DNA of 64,000 bases from Azadirachta indica (GCA_022749755.1 CM040445.1:16637182-16701181); one strand, 5' to 3'. Shown: positions 45,405 to 58,189, numbered from the stretch's first letter. The notes: a model not told the origin generated them from the sequence alone. Numbers and translations are program-made.

Positions 45405-47506
45405 TATTGGAAAATTTAATCAAATAAATAGCTAAAAAATTAATTTAAAAGAGATACAAAATTTATATGAGTATACGATTTTAATATAAAATAAAAATAT
45501 GAAAAAGAAATATACCTCTTGATGCTTTTAAATTACTTTTATTATAGGTTTTTCTTCAATAAGGGTTTTCAAACCAATCCTTCAACAACTGTAATAAAGA
45601 AAATGATGGACCTTTTTTTGTAATATAATGGAGTTTAGAGAAAACTGATTTTTCTGAATAATACAGGTCAAAAGAAAAACTCTTTTTCTATTAGAAGTTT
45701 TCTTACAAATTTAATTAATTAAGAAATGTTATTAATTAATTAATTTTATATTAATTGAAATTGTTTTAATTAAAATATTATTTCTATTAGAAGTTGTCTT
45801 ACATATTTAATTAATTAATAAATGTTATAATTAATTAATTAATTTAATTTTATTCTAATTAAAATTGTTTTAATTAAACTAGAAGTGATATAAAAGAAAC
45901 ATAAAGAGTAGAAACCCTAAAAGAAAATATAAGATTCTAATACTTTTAAATTACTTTTGTTGTAGGTTTTTTTTTTTCACCAATGGTTTTCAAATCAATC
46001 CTTCAACAACTATAGTAATGAGAATGGCAGACTTCTTTTTGTAAGACAATAGTGTTTAGACAAAACTGATTTTTTTCTATAATACATGTGGAAAGAAAAA
46101 CTCTTTTTCTGTCCCTTAGGGTTTTTACTTTTTACGTTTCTTTTATGTCACTTCTAGTTTAATTAAAATAATTTTAATTAGAATAGAATTAAATTAATTT
46201 AATTAATTAATAACATTTATTAATTAATTAAATTTTTAAGACAACTTCTAATAGAAATGAAATTCTAAGTAATTCAAAAACTAATATTTAAAAGAAACAA
46301 TAAACAAGATAAATATCTCTATGAGAATTTATTCATTTAATTTTTGAAATTAATTTATTTGGATATGAATGAAAGATATCTTCCTTGAAATATCTTACTA
46401 AGTAATTAATTCTCAATTAATTAATCAAATCCAAATTAAAATACGTATTCTAGTAAACTATTTTCTAGATATATAAATATTTATTGTAATAATTTTATCC
46501 ATTGTATTTTTTACTGCACTAATCAAGAGGTGGTATTGGAGACCTATGAACCTATAATTTCAATCTCCAATAAATTTATATATTAATTAAACTCTTTAAT
46601 TAATTAATTTAATTTATCAATTCTAGTATTATTCCATTTAAAATCTAGAATTAAACTATTAAAATTATAAATATATTTTACTCAAAAAACTTTGAGTAGT
46701 TCATTGATATAATCACTACATGCAGTTCAACCCTCCATAAATGGTCCATAATTAAAATTAGGTCAATTTTCTTTTTTACCCTTTTAATTACATATTTATC
46801 CTTAAGTTCCATTAATTTTCTACTGAACAGGTAATTTAGAAATCAATTATAAATTGAGCACTCAAACTATTCAATTTTAGTATTAACATTTAAGGGAACC
46901 ATCTTTCTAACTTCAAATAAGAAGGAATGGATTTCGTATCTGTTTGTCACATTCCCAGCTATTTATCCCATTAAATCTCCAAGATACAAGTGTTAAACTT
47001 ATTCTTAGAACAAAACTTAATAAGTAACTCAAAATACTCAAAAACATGAACTAGAGTTTATAATTACTCAAGATTAAGATTGATCTGTATATGATCATCT
47101 ATTAACATTATTTGAATTCTCAGTTCGCAATGGAATTTATATGAGAATTCAAACTATGTCTGGTTTAATCATATATAATTATATTATATAAAGTGTCTCC
47201 ACTATAATATCATTACATTGATAGTCCAATCAAACTATCACATTCTTAATGTTAGTATACTGCACTAGTAATATTTAATTAAAAAGCCTAACTTTAATTA
47301 ATTTATTTGGATTATTGCAATTTATTATCCTTAATCTTAAACCTTTTGTATATATAATACTTATATATATATATATTATGGTTACATAAATAAACTACAA
47401 TTTTTCTAATATTAAATATAAGCATAATTAAGTATAAAGAAATGCCAATTTTATTTATTCCAAAAAGCGTACAAATTACATGCTTTGAGAACATTATCCC
47501 TAACAA
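45405..47506 (-). mobile_element. 2.1-kb LTR-like insertion in the TRIM array, with internal palindrome
   Basis: The TRIM unit breaks after aaccatgacgg and resumes with ataggttgtgtgcc. Read on the minus strand the insert begins TGTTAGGGATAATG (47,506 leftward) and ends ...TTTTCCAATA, an LTR-like TGTT...CAATA pair. It has no coding frame and is very AT-rich. Internally it has a direct duplication (45,515-45,700 and 45,945-46,110) and an inverted pair (45,781-45,925 with 46,112-46,258). Likely a solo LTR. The flanking duplication is degraded. Confidence 0.55.
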
Positions 47507-48215
47507 ATAGGTTGTGTGCCTAAAGCAGATAATATCTTTAATAGACTACGTTGTTACAATTGGTATCAAAATATTATGTTCTTTGAGATAAGGTTTTGTT
47601 TTGGAAGGTTGGAAAATTTTCATAGCACCTTGGTTTGGCATCACTTTGGTGAATGTTGGATCCATTCTGTGTGTACTTTTGAACAATGGTATCAAACCTA
47701 TTCCATATGTACTTTTGAATAATGGTGGGTTAAACTTCAACGAGAACGTTGAGTCCCAAAGGGGGCTATATATTACACTCTAAGTAAATACCATATTAAT
47801 GAGGCACATGAGAGATGCTGGGTATATAATTCAGCAAGCGTTAAACCTTAGTAAATGCTTTTTGAGTTGAAAAACCTGAAAATAAAATCATGATGGATTG
47901 TATGTCGAAAATGGATAATATTTCTAGTAGATTGGGCTATTCCAATTGGTATTGGAACCACTCTGTATGTCTTCTTAAGTTATGGTGAGCAAACCTTAGC
48001 GAAGACACTGAGGCCTAAAAGAGGGTATATGTAACACCTTAGGCAAATATCTCATTAGCAAAGCATGAAAGACATGCTGGATATACAAGTCAGTATGTTC
48101 CAACCTTCATTAGACATATTTTGGGTTGAAAAACCCAAAAACATAACAGTGATGGACTGTATGCCCAAAGCGCATAATATCCATGGTGGACTGGGCTGTT
48201 ACATTGATTACTAGA
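47507..48215 (+). mobile_element. Tandem TRIM-like LTR array, forward part 2
   Basis: Continues the unit cut at 45,404 (ggttgtgtgcctaaag), followed by a primer site (attggtatcaaaat near 47,557), a long internal part, and further LTRs starting near 47,770 and 48,030. The last ends gactgggctgttaca at about 48,210. Gypsy pol DNA follows within about 130 bp. Confidence 0.8.
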
Positions 48216-48339
48216 AATAATAGAATTAGTTTTGTGACATTAGCTTTGTTTTTATCTCTTTCTCCGAAATATAATTTTTGAATCAATACTACATAATTTT
48301 TGAATTAAAACTACATAACACTTGGTCCATCTTTGTGGA

Positions 48340-49740
48340 CTCTGCCAGATTGCAAATAATGCTTAAAATTGAACATAAGAAAGTTGCACTCCAAGGAACA
48401 ATTATTTCAGAAGATCAACTGACTAAGGATTTTGTGTTCAGGCATGTAGTAAGGAAGAAGAAGAAAAATGTCTTATTTCTTCAAATGTACTCATTTAGGA
48501 AGCCACTTCCAAAGTATGCAAATGAGCACACAGATAATCGACTTCAATAACTTTTGGTTGAATTTCAGGATGTATTTAAAGAATTAAAGGTCACCTACAT
48601 AATGAATGCATAATTATAAGATATTACTAATGCTAGGAAGTGCTCTCGTTTGTGTTAAGCCACATCATTATTCACATTATTAAAAGGATAAGATTGAGGG
48701 TTTGATGGCTAAAATGCTTCCAATAGGAGTTATCATACCCAACAATAGTCCTTAATTAGTAAACTTATTTAAAAAAATATGGTAGGTCATAACATGTGTA
48801 TTGACTATTGCGTCTTTAGTAAGATTATTATCAAAGGTCAATTCCTAATTTCAGTATTTGAAGAGCTAATAGATGAGTTGCATGATATTAAAATATTGAC
48901 AAAATTGGATTTAAGAAGTAGATATCATCAAATTTGAGTAGTAGACAAAGATATTGCCAAGATAGCTTTTAGAGCCCATCATGGTTATTATGAGTTATAG
49001 GTAATGTCATTTTGCCTCTCTAATATTTCGTCTACATTACAGGTGTTCATGAATGAGGTATTTCAAGATTACTTATGCAAGATTGTCTTAGTAATTTTTT
49101 ATTATATAATTATATATAGTCAAACTCAAGATAATCATTTCCACTATTTTTAAATTGTGTTATCTATATTGAGAGCTTACAAGTTGTTTGTTAAAAAGAA
49201 AAATGTCTTAGTTTGGTTAAAGACGCATTTATTATCTTAGGTGTGTAATTTTGATGAAGGCGTCGTAATAGATCTTGATAAGGTTGTTGTGATGATTAAT
49301 TGGCCTAAACTTGTTACATTTGAGTCATAAGTGGATTTCTTGGGTTAATAAGCTAGTACTAAAAATTCATTCAGAACTTTGATAAAATAACTAGACCATT
49401 TAGAAATGTGTTGACAAAAGGGTTCCTTTACTTGTACATTAGATGCCGAGATTGCTTTTAAAAAAGTATAGGAAGTTATGACTAAAGCACCTATATTGGC
49501 TTTGTCAAATTTCACAAGAAAATTCATTGTCAAATGTAATTGTACAAGAATAGGTGTTGGTGTTATTTTGCAGGAATGACATTGCATTTTATAACCATGC
49601 ATTAAAGGGAGAAAAAATATTATCATCAAGATTTTGACTCAAATATTCTTAGTAGCCTTGACTCTTAGTATTGTTTATTGCCAACAACACATAGACATTT
49701 ATATTATGGAGTTTAAATTTTTATGATCAAATTCAAATAT
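48340..49740 (+). mobile_element. Ty3/gypsy retrotransposon, reverse transcriptase-RNase H part
   Basis: A readable but broken gypsy pol. A pre-RT linker (LKIEHKKVALQGTIISEDQL near 48,365) leads to LLVEFQDVFKELK at 48,552, then in several frames KPHHYSHY, IGVIIPNNSP, a degraded VDYR region, KLDLRSxYHQI, KDIAKIAFRAHHGHYE, FLVMPFGLSN-like and MNEVFQDYL. The catalytic YFDD site near 49,100 reads FYYI-like, so it is dead. An RNase H remnant follows (49,400-49,600: TKGFLYL, ILALSNFTRKFIVKC in pieces). No integrase or 3' LTR. Same orientation as the gag at 34.9 kb, so it is probably the other half of the same element split by the nest. Confidence 0.8.
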
Positions 49741-49811
49741 TAGTTTAAAAATGGTTTTTTTTAGCATTATTTTTTTGGTTTTACTTATTTTGTACTATTT
49801 GGCATTGTTCT

Positions 49812-50078
49812 TGTGAAGAAATTAGTTTTGTATTTCTTGAATATAATTCTGTACATGGATGGCCTTTTTATAGTCTTACAATAAACAAAGAAAAGGAAAC
49901 AAAATATGTGCAATTAGTGAGATTAAATAAGAAAATAAAATGGTAATAATAAAGGGAAATAAAATCAACATTAAAGGAAATAATATGCTTGGAAATCAAA
50001 CATTATAATGGTTGATTTGCTAGAATGATCTTGCAAACCAAGTCATTGTAATGTTTGATTTGCTTGATGTCAATAACA
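49812..50078 (-). repeat. 3' LTR of copia 4
   Basis: Plus-strand ends TGTGAAGAAATTAG and GATGTCAATAACA; pairs with 52,096-52,362. Confidence 0.9.
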
Positions 50079-52095
50079 GCCTCTCTCTCAAACTTAAGTT
50101 GGCTTACTAAAAGCTAACTTGAGTGTGAATACTAAGTCTCGAAAATGACCAGGATGATAAGACTTTGTGAACATATTTGAGAGTTGATCAAAAAAAGAGA
50201 TGGAGCAAAGAGTAATAGTGTCGTGAACAATATGTTGACGAATAAAATGACAGTCAACTTCAATGTGTTTAGTGCGTTTATGAAATACATCATTGTGAGT
50301 AATCTCAATAACACTACTATTATCACAAGCAAGAGATGTAGGACGAGAATGATGAACACCCATATCACTAAGAAGCCAATAAAGCTGAGTAATCTCCTGA
50401 GTAATATATACAAGGGCATGATATTCTGCCTCTATGCTAAATCTTGCAATAACAATTTGCTTCTTACAATGCCAAAAAATAAAAGAATCACCCAGAAAAA
50501 TACAAAGATCTGTAGTAGAGTGTTAGTCAGTAGGATCACTAGCTCAGTTTGTATCAAAAAGGCACGTAACTCGAGAGATGAATGGGTAGAGAAATGAAAC
50601 CCATGAAATAGAGTGCTTTAATGTAGCGAAGAATGTAAAGAATAGCCACGTAATAAGGAGCGTGAAAAGCTAACATGTACTAGCTCACAATATGAATAAT
50701 ATGAGAGATGTAAAGTCGAGTAACCATGAGGTAAATTAAACTACCAACCAGTTGTTTATAAAGAGTGGCATCTTCAAGTAGAACCCCGTCAAGTGGTGTA
50801 AGTTTAACATTAGGCTCTAGTTCAATTTTGCTGTCAATCAAACTAGCTCGGGCAAAGAGATCTGATACATACTTGGCTTGAGAAAAGTAGTAGCCATCAG
50901 AGTCAGAAAGTACCTTCAAACCATGAAAGTAAATAAGATGGCCAAGATCTTTCATCTCAAAGTGTTACTAAAGTAAGGTCTTGAGAGCAAATATCCCACC
51001 AACATCATCACCAGTAATGATCGTATCATCCATATAAAGTAAGAGAAGAATACAACTATGATTTATGTTATGAATAAAGAGAGTTGTATCATAAGAGCTG
51101 AAACGAAAGCTAAGTTACTGAATGGTAGTACTAAACTTGGCAAACCATGCTCGAGGAGCCTGTTTGAGATCATATAAGGCACGACGAAAACTTTATGTGG
51201 TAGATGGGAACATCCTGGAAGAGGTTTCATATAAACATCTTCAATGAGATCACTATTAAGGAAGGCATTTTTAACATCCATCTAAAATAATGTCCATCGG
51301 TGTATAGCAGCCACTGCCAAAAAGCTTTGTACAGATGTCATATTAGCAACAAGGGCAAAGGTTTCTTCATAATCAATACCATACTTCTGATTGAATACCT
51401 TAACAACTAATCTGGCTTTGTACCGTTTAATAGAGCCATTAGCTTTGGTCTTGATTTTGTAAACACATTTGCAGCTAATTGCTGATTTATGAGATAGGAA
51501 ATCAACCAAGTCCCATGTATGTGATTTTTCAAGAGCCTGTAGTTTTTCTGCCATTGCTTGCTACCAAATAGGATTAGAATTGGCTTCGAAATATAATTGA
51601 GATTTATACAAGGAAAAAGTAGTAGAAAAGCAGTGATAATCTCGAAGTCTAATAAGAAGTTCCCTTACCTGATTGGATTGACGAGGTGAAAGAGGAAGAT
51701 CAAAGGAGGTGGTCAAAGGGATAGTGGAGACATCAGATGTGGACCCGAAAGACAAAGTTGTCAGTTCAAGAGTAGGCAGTGATGTAGTGGATAGATCTGT
51801 TGAGGGTTTTCTTTATAGAGGCTAATGATGGCACATGTAAGGATATAGAGCCCACGAACAGATTGGCTGGCGAACTTTGATGCTGTGAGAATAAGCGATG
51901 ATACAAAAGGAAGACTAGTTGTGGCGATGCATTAGTCACACGCGCAGATAAGGATGGCGGCATGTGGAGTGCACACACAGTTGAGGATAGCGACAGACGG
52001 TGAGTCTTGCAAATAATGTAGAGAGACAGAATTCCGAATTTAGGACTAGAAGGAAAACTGATATTGAGACGAAGTCAAACTTAGCTCTGATACCA

Positions 52096-52362
52096 TGAAA
52101 AGAATTTGCTTTTGTATTTTTTGAATACAATTCTGTACACAAATGGCCTTTTTATAGGCTTACAATAAACAAAGAAAAGGAATCAAAATAAGTTCAATTA
52201 ATGAGATCAAATAAGAAAATAAAATCATAATAAAAAAGGGAAATAAAAGCAACATGAAAGGAAATAATATGCTTGAAAATCAAACATTATAATAGTTGAT
52301 TTGCTAGAATGATCTTGCAAATCAAGTCATTGTAATGTTTGATTTGCTTGATGTCATTAACA
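52096..52362 (-). repeat. 5' LTR of copia 4
   Basis: Plus-strand ends TGAAAAGAATTTGC and GATGTCATTAACA; immediately followed on the element strand by the primer site. Differs from its partner by scattered substitutions. Confidence 0.9.
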
Positions 52363-52367
52363 GTTCT

Positions 52368-54830
52368 TCCATTTGTTTGATAAAGTGTATAGTCTTTCTT
52401 TTTTCACGTTAAAATTAAAATCTTTTGTTTTGGCTTTCTTTATAAGTTATGTTTATCTAAAAATGCTTTTATACATTTAAATGTAGTTGAATATATATTT
52501 ATGAAATCATGAAATATACATTTAAATTATTAGTAATGAAAAAAATTTGTGCATAATGATTAGTTCTTGAATTTATGAATGAAAATTAAATATTGATTAA
52601 TTGAAATTAATTATATCTAATTGAGCAATAAGTCGCGTATCTGACTTTAAATAGTGATATGATTACTATTAATTAGATAATGAGGTGGGCTTTTTTGGGG
52701 TATACAATCTTTTATCAATTACAGGGGATGTGGATATATATATATATATATATATATATTTTTGTTGTCTACACCTAGAGCTTAATAATTTTGAAAATTA
52801 TAAAATTTATGATTTAGTCAATGACAAAAAAAAAAAAATAATTACTTGAGATGTAGTATTACTTTTTTTATTTACACTTGCGAAATTGATGGAAGAATTC
52901 CTACTATAAACAATCATTTGTATCTCATTCAAAATCATTTTAGAACAAAATGAACTAAAAACATTTTTACCCTTTAAGACTTTTTTTTCATTCCTTTTTA
53001 TTTTTTAGTTACTCTAAATACTATTTAGAAATTTATTAAATTTTTAATTCTAAAATAAAAAAATTTTATACTCTCTAGTAATTATTTCATTTTTTACTTT
53101 TTTATTTATTAAATAACAATTATTTTTGTCAATTACTTATTTTATTTTTTATTTTGTCTATTGCAAAAATTAAAAAATATGTTAAAAACAAAATATTATT
53201 TTTAATATTTTATTTTTTTTAGACAAAAAGAATTGTGTAAGAAATTCAAGTAAATGTCAATTTGCCTTAAAATTTTAATATTTATTACATTTTTTTTCAA
53301 CTTCTGTAAAAGTAGTATCCTTTGACATTTTTTATTTACGGGAAAGAGTAGGTTTTGATTTAATTTCTCTTCTATTTTTTTTTTGTACTCATTCTAAATT
53401 ACTGACTAATAGATATAAGTTATTAAATATAGAATTTTGATTTAATTTCAAGGGCCTTTTATTTTCTTAAGACAAAAAGAATTGTGCAAGAAATTCAGGC
53501 ACATGTCAATTTGCCTTAAATTTTTAATATTTATGACAATTTTTTTCAACTTTTGTAAAAAAAAATATCCTTTGACTTTTTTTATTTATGAGAAAAAGTA
53601 GGTTTTGATTTAATTTCTCTTGTATTTTTTTTTTCACTCATTGTAAATTACTGACTAATAGATATAAGTTATTAAATATAGGTTTTTGATTTAATTTCAA
53701 AGGCCTTGATCTTTGTCGAACTTTTTTCTTGCTAATTTGTTTTGAATTGAAAGAACGTGGTTTTAATTATTAGTTTAATTGAGTATATGTCTTAATAACC
53801 TTATTTTTGAAATAAAATATAAAAAGTTATCTTAGCAAATATTTATTGAAGATGAGTTTATTCTTCCCCATAATAATCTTAGCATTATTATCAATCGTGG
53901 TCACCACTAGCTACTGGATTATAAAATAATTATGATTAAAGTTACCACATTTTATTTAAAGACTTAGTTAGTGAATAGGCCCAACTCCCAGGCTATTAAG
54001 TCTTTTTTTGTAAATATGTATTAGATTTTTAATATATATTTTACTAAAAGTTAATGGACAGGGGAATGCCCATTACCCCTATTTTTTAAGAAAATGTTTC
54101 ATTATCCTTTTATATTTTTTATAATATTTTATCACTCTTCTGAGTTTTAATTTTGTCCTTTAATATTTCTAATATTTTAGATTTTACTATTTATAAATCA
54201 ATTAAATTGAAAGGTAAAATTGTAAAAAAATAAGAACAAGAGAGCGATAAGATTTTAGATAAAATATAGGAAAATAATGAGATATTTGTTAAAAAAATAG
54301 AGAGGTAATAGGCATTCTCCCTCGATGTATTGTTGCCTTTTTTTTTTTTTTCTGTATAAGTTTTGTCCATTTGGTTCATTGAAGAATGCCAAATCTTTCA
54401 TAATTATCACCTAATCTCCTTTTTCTTTTTATACCTAGCCCTTGAATATATAACCAAGAAACGAAAGTTCGTAGACTTGGGCTTCAATAATCCAAATGAG
54501 TCCTTGTCTTGCCCTTAATTATCAATAATCAATTTCTTATCCTCAAGTCTTTCTTTATATATTTGATTGCTAATAATTTATACTGATACAGTTGATGACT
54601 TTTTGTTATTGAAGTTCTGTTTGTTTAGTTGAATTGTTTGGGCTGCTTCGAGTTGATTCATAAAATTCTAGATAATTTTTCAACAAATTAAAATTTAAAA
54701 TTATACAGTAGCCTTTAGGATATACAAATTTCTTCCACGAGTTAATGTGATAATATTTTTATATAATTGTTATGTTCTCAATATTATTTAATATTTTTTG
54801 TTAAGTTTGTACCATGATTTATGTAATGCA
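52368..54830 (+). repeat. Resistance-gene upstream block, copy C
   Basis: Full-length upstream module matching D (56,010-58,080) and in part A and B. Shared landmarks: aaacaatcatttgtatctca, tttgtctattgcaaaaatt, ccaactcccaggc, gaatgccaaatctttcataa and, unlike B, the later ttgtttagttgaattgtttgg and aaattatacagtagc parts. No resistance coding region follows before D starts, so C is an extra tandem copy or a remnant of a deleted gene. Includes an AT microsatellite at about 52,735-52,760. Confidence 0.75.
53222..53706 (+). repeat. 249-bp tandem duplication inside block C
   Basis: The unit starting gacaaaaagaattgtgtaag at 53,222 recurs at 53,471 (gacaaaaagaattgtgcaag). The two align throughout: atgtcaatttgcctt, gtaggttttgatttaattt, gactaatagatataagtta. 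Blocks B and D have one copy. Confidence 0.9.
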
Positions 54831-56009
54831 ATTATATTGAAAAATATTTGCTATCCCATTGCTTTCATTATTTTCTTTTGAAAACCCCCTTGGCTCATTA
54901 TGCAATAATCAGCTATCAGCCATATTCTGAAAATTATTAGCCCCAAATAATATTTCTAGAAATGTAAGGCTAGTAATACAATTTTAAATCACCGTCAATA
55001 CCTCGACATAAATGTGGGACAATATTTTGTTATATAGTCACGAGACTATTTATAATTAGTAAATTAAGAATTCTCAGATATTCTATTACCAGCAAGTGCA
55101 TCAAAGATGCAATCATCGATTCTTCGAAGAGACAATAACTACTGCGAGCAAAAATATTAATGACAAGAAATGCATTTTTGTTATGTTACTAATATTTGTT
55201 CTCCTACTCTACGAAAGCCTAGTCGGGAAACAGTTATAGTGTAGAACAAAAAGAAAATGCTGATTCAGGTCGGTTACTTGCATCAAAATGAAATATATGA
55301 GTAACTTGGTTTTAGATAATTTCAAATTTTTAATCATGAAGACAACTTTCAAGTTGATGGAACTTGAAAATTATTTTCGAACTCAAATTCCTTCTTACCC
55401 AATTACTCAAAAGTAACCTTTGAGTAAGAAGAATTTAAACTGAAATAACTACAAATTATCTTCAACCTCTACAAATTCACCAATTTTTATATAAAGATGC
55501 ACCAAATACCTTCAAACACGGAAATCACACCACAACCAACAATTTCTATCCTTATATTGCCGAATATCTCACAAAAATTAAAAAAAAATAATTCATTGTT
55601 TTATAAGATCTTCTTTGTTAAAACAAGAAAGTTCAATAATAATCACTTCGTTACCTCAAGGCAATTAAATCTTTTGAACTTAATTATAAATAGATTGTTG
55701 TTTAAGTAGATAACAATGTGGAAGAGAGATTTTTAAAAGAATTGATTACCGTATGGAGATTTTGGATTGAAGTGTGAGAAAATCTGGAGCAAGCGTATTG
55801 TAGAGAAGTGAAAGGTGAAGAAAAATAATTTGTATTTTGTCAAATGTGGCTAGGGAGAATTTTTTTTCTTGAAGGTGGTTAAAGCTGAAAATTAATTTTA
55901 AAACGTGCTAAACGATAAATTTTCCAAAAAACGAAACATGAATTCACTCAAAACCAAACCCCCGATGAAAGCCAGTGAAAGCCACCGAGAGACATCAAAA
56001 CTATCATGA
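54831..56009. other. Spacer between blocks C and D
   Basis: No supported gene. The 70-codon frame at 55,497-55,709 lacks motifs. The part at about 55,700-55,990 (less AT-rich; ccaaacccccgatgaaagcc) could be a transposon remnant; not identified. Confidence 0.35.
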
Positions 56010-58080
56010 ACTAGGTTAGTATTAATTAGACAGTGAGCTGGGTTTTTTCTTTTGGAGGTTTGCTTTCTTTATCAATTAGATACTTATTTTAAAAATTATT
56101 GAATTTAACATTTAATCGATGGAAAAAATAAGAAAATTACTTGAGACATAGTATTCCTTTTTTTCAATATACTTACGAAATTGTTGAAGTAATTCCCACA
56201 ATAAACAATCATTTATATCTCATTCAAAATTAGATTAGAACAAAATGAACTAAAGACCTTTTGGTTTGAGCAGTTTGAATCTCAAATCTCTTACACTGTT
56301 GAAGAGATTTTATTTGCTGGATTAATATGTACTTTGATCATAAAAGAGGGATATTTGTATTTATAAATTCATTTCTAATATTCACAAGTCTTAATAATAC
56401 TTTTGTATATTTAAACCAAGTATTATATTCTTACTAAGGTTAAAGAAATTGTCCAAAATTTCATTAAAAAAACTAATGCTAGGCAATGATAAGAAAGTAA
56501 CTGCTTATAAAATATAAGAGAAATAGTTTCACTTTTGGGGAAGTAATAGTTCTCCATAAAAGATTTTACAATCAAATCAATTTTAGTGAAAATTATATAA
56601 AATTTAATTCACATTGTTTAACTAACTATTTTTTTCAATTCAAAAATATTTCGATGAGAGCAAAACCTCACTCTCAAAATAATAAAATTTGTCTTCTATT
56701 ATTACTTAATTCTGGGATAATAAAGGAGTTTTATAACAAAATTTGGTTAAAAAATAATATTACTATAATAGAAAAAACTTATGATATTCATTTTATTAAA
56801 TTGGATATTTCATGTCAATATTATATAAAATTTTACCCTTTATATTTTTGCATTCCATTTTATATTTTACCTACTCTAAATGCTCGTTAAAAATTTACTA
56901 AATTTTTAATTCTAAAAAAAAAAAAAAAAACTTTTAAACTCTCTAATAATTATTTTATTTTTATTCTTTTATTGTACAATAATAATTATTTTTAAATTCA
57001 TTATTATTATTTTGGTTATATAGTTTGTCTATTAAAAAATAAAAAATTATAAGTTAGAAAAAAAAAAAATAATTATTTTTTATATTTTACTTTCTTTAAT
57101 GCATAAAAAGAATTTGACAAGAAATTTAGGAACGTGTCCATTTTCTTTAATTTTTTAATATTTTATTTTTAATATTTATTTTATTTTTTCTTTCAATTTT
57201 TATAAAAATAGCATTTTTTTTATTTAATTTCAAAGGCCTTGATCTTTCTCGAGTTTTCTTTTTAACTTGTTTTGAGTTGAAATATCGTTGTTTTAATTAT
57301 TAGTTTAATTGAGCTTGTCTTAAAGACCTTATGTCTGAAATAAAATTAGAAAAGTTACCGTAAAAAAATATTATCAAGATTAATTCAAGTAAAATGTAAA
57401 ATTATTATTTTATTTTTTGCTATAATAATTACTAATAAAAATAATAATAAATGCACACTAGCATACTATCACTTATAGCCACCACTAGATTATAAAATAA
57501 TTATGATTGAAGTCACCACATTTTGTTTAAAAACTTAATCCGTAGACCCAGCTCCCAGCACCCTAAATAAGTCTTTTTTTATAAATATAAATATGATTTT
57601 TAATATTTGTTTTGCCAAAGGCTTACGTATTATTGCTTTCTTTCTTATATTTTTAGTCCATTTGCTTCAATGAAGACGAATGCCAAATCTTTCATAATTA
57701 TAACCTGATCTCCTTTTAAGACACGAAAATTGTGGACTTTTGCCTTGAGTAATATATCTAAATGAGTTGTTGTCTTGCTTTTTATTGATGTGATCCCCAA
57801 GTCTTTCTTTAGATTTGATTTCTTATAATTTATACTAATGAAGTTGTTGGCTTCTTGTTTTCTGAAGTTTTGTTTGTTTAGTTGAATTATTTGGGCCGCA
57901 TAAAATCTCCGTTTGATTTTTAATTAATTGAAATTCAAAATTCAAAATTATACAGTAATTTTAGGATAAACAAACATATTTAGATAGATGTGACAACATT
58001 TTACATAATTGTCGTGTTATCAATATAAATTTATTAGTTTTTAGTCTTATACAAAAATTTATATTATGCGTTTATATTTT
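56010..58080 (+). repeat. Resistance-gene upstream block, copy D
   Basis: Upstream module of pseudogene 2. It matches C along its length, matches A over 56,010-57,085, and matches B over its later half. Beyond 58,080 it leads into the leader shared with pseudogene 1. Probably contains the ancestral promoter. Confidence 0.75.
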
Positions 58081-58189
58081 AGTATTATTTCATGTAAGAT
58101 TATAAAAAGAAGACGCTAAAAATCTATCTATAATAATTAGCAAAAACTTCGCTGTTTTATAAGTAATAAACTTGTTGTTCTTGTATCTG

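Larger units (their letters stand above)
49812..52362 (-). mobile_element. Ty1/copia retrotransposon 4, internally deleted, with both LTRs and target duplication
   Basis: Reverse-strand copia between two near-identical LTRs (49,812-50,078 and 52,096-52,362). It is flanked by GTTCT at 49,807-49,811 and 52,363-52,367. On the minus strand: primer site TGGTATCAGAGCT (52,095-52,083), a Pro/Ser-rich integrase tail (51,980-51,560), reverse transcriptase (51,554-51,000: EKLQALEKSHTWDLVD, RYKARLVVK, MDVKNAFLNSDLIEDVYMK), active site YMDD kept at 51,037-51,026, then RNase H (50,950-50,094: CDNSSVIEITHNDV, KRTKHIEVDCHFIR). A purine tract (gtttgagagagaggc) abuts the left LTR. Gag, protease and integrase core are deleted. 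Frameshifts are few; among the younger insertions here. Confidence 0.93.

Noticed and set aside
39465..48215. Regularly spaced repeats that might suggest a CRISPR or centromeric satellite
   Set aside because: Units carry TG...CA ends, tRNA primer sites and purine tracts, which identify LTRs; spacing is irregular and the organism is a plant.
56654..56890. 78-codon open frame in block D
   Set aside because: Lies inside a duplicated non-coding module; the frame is not kept in blocks A or C.
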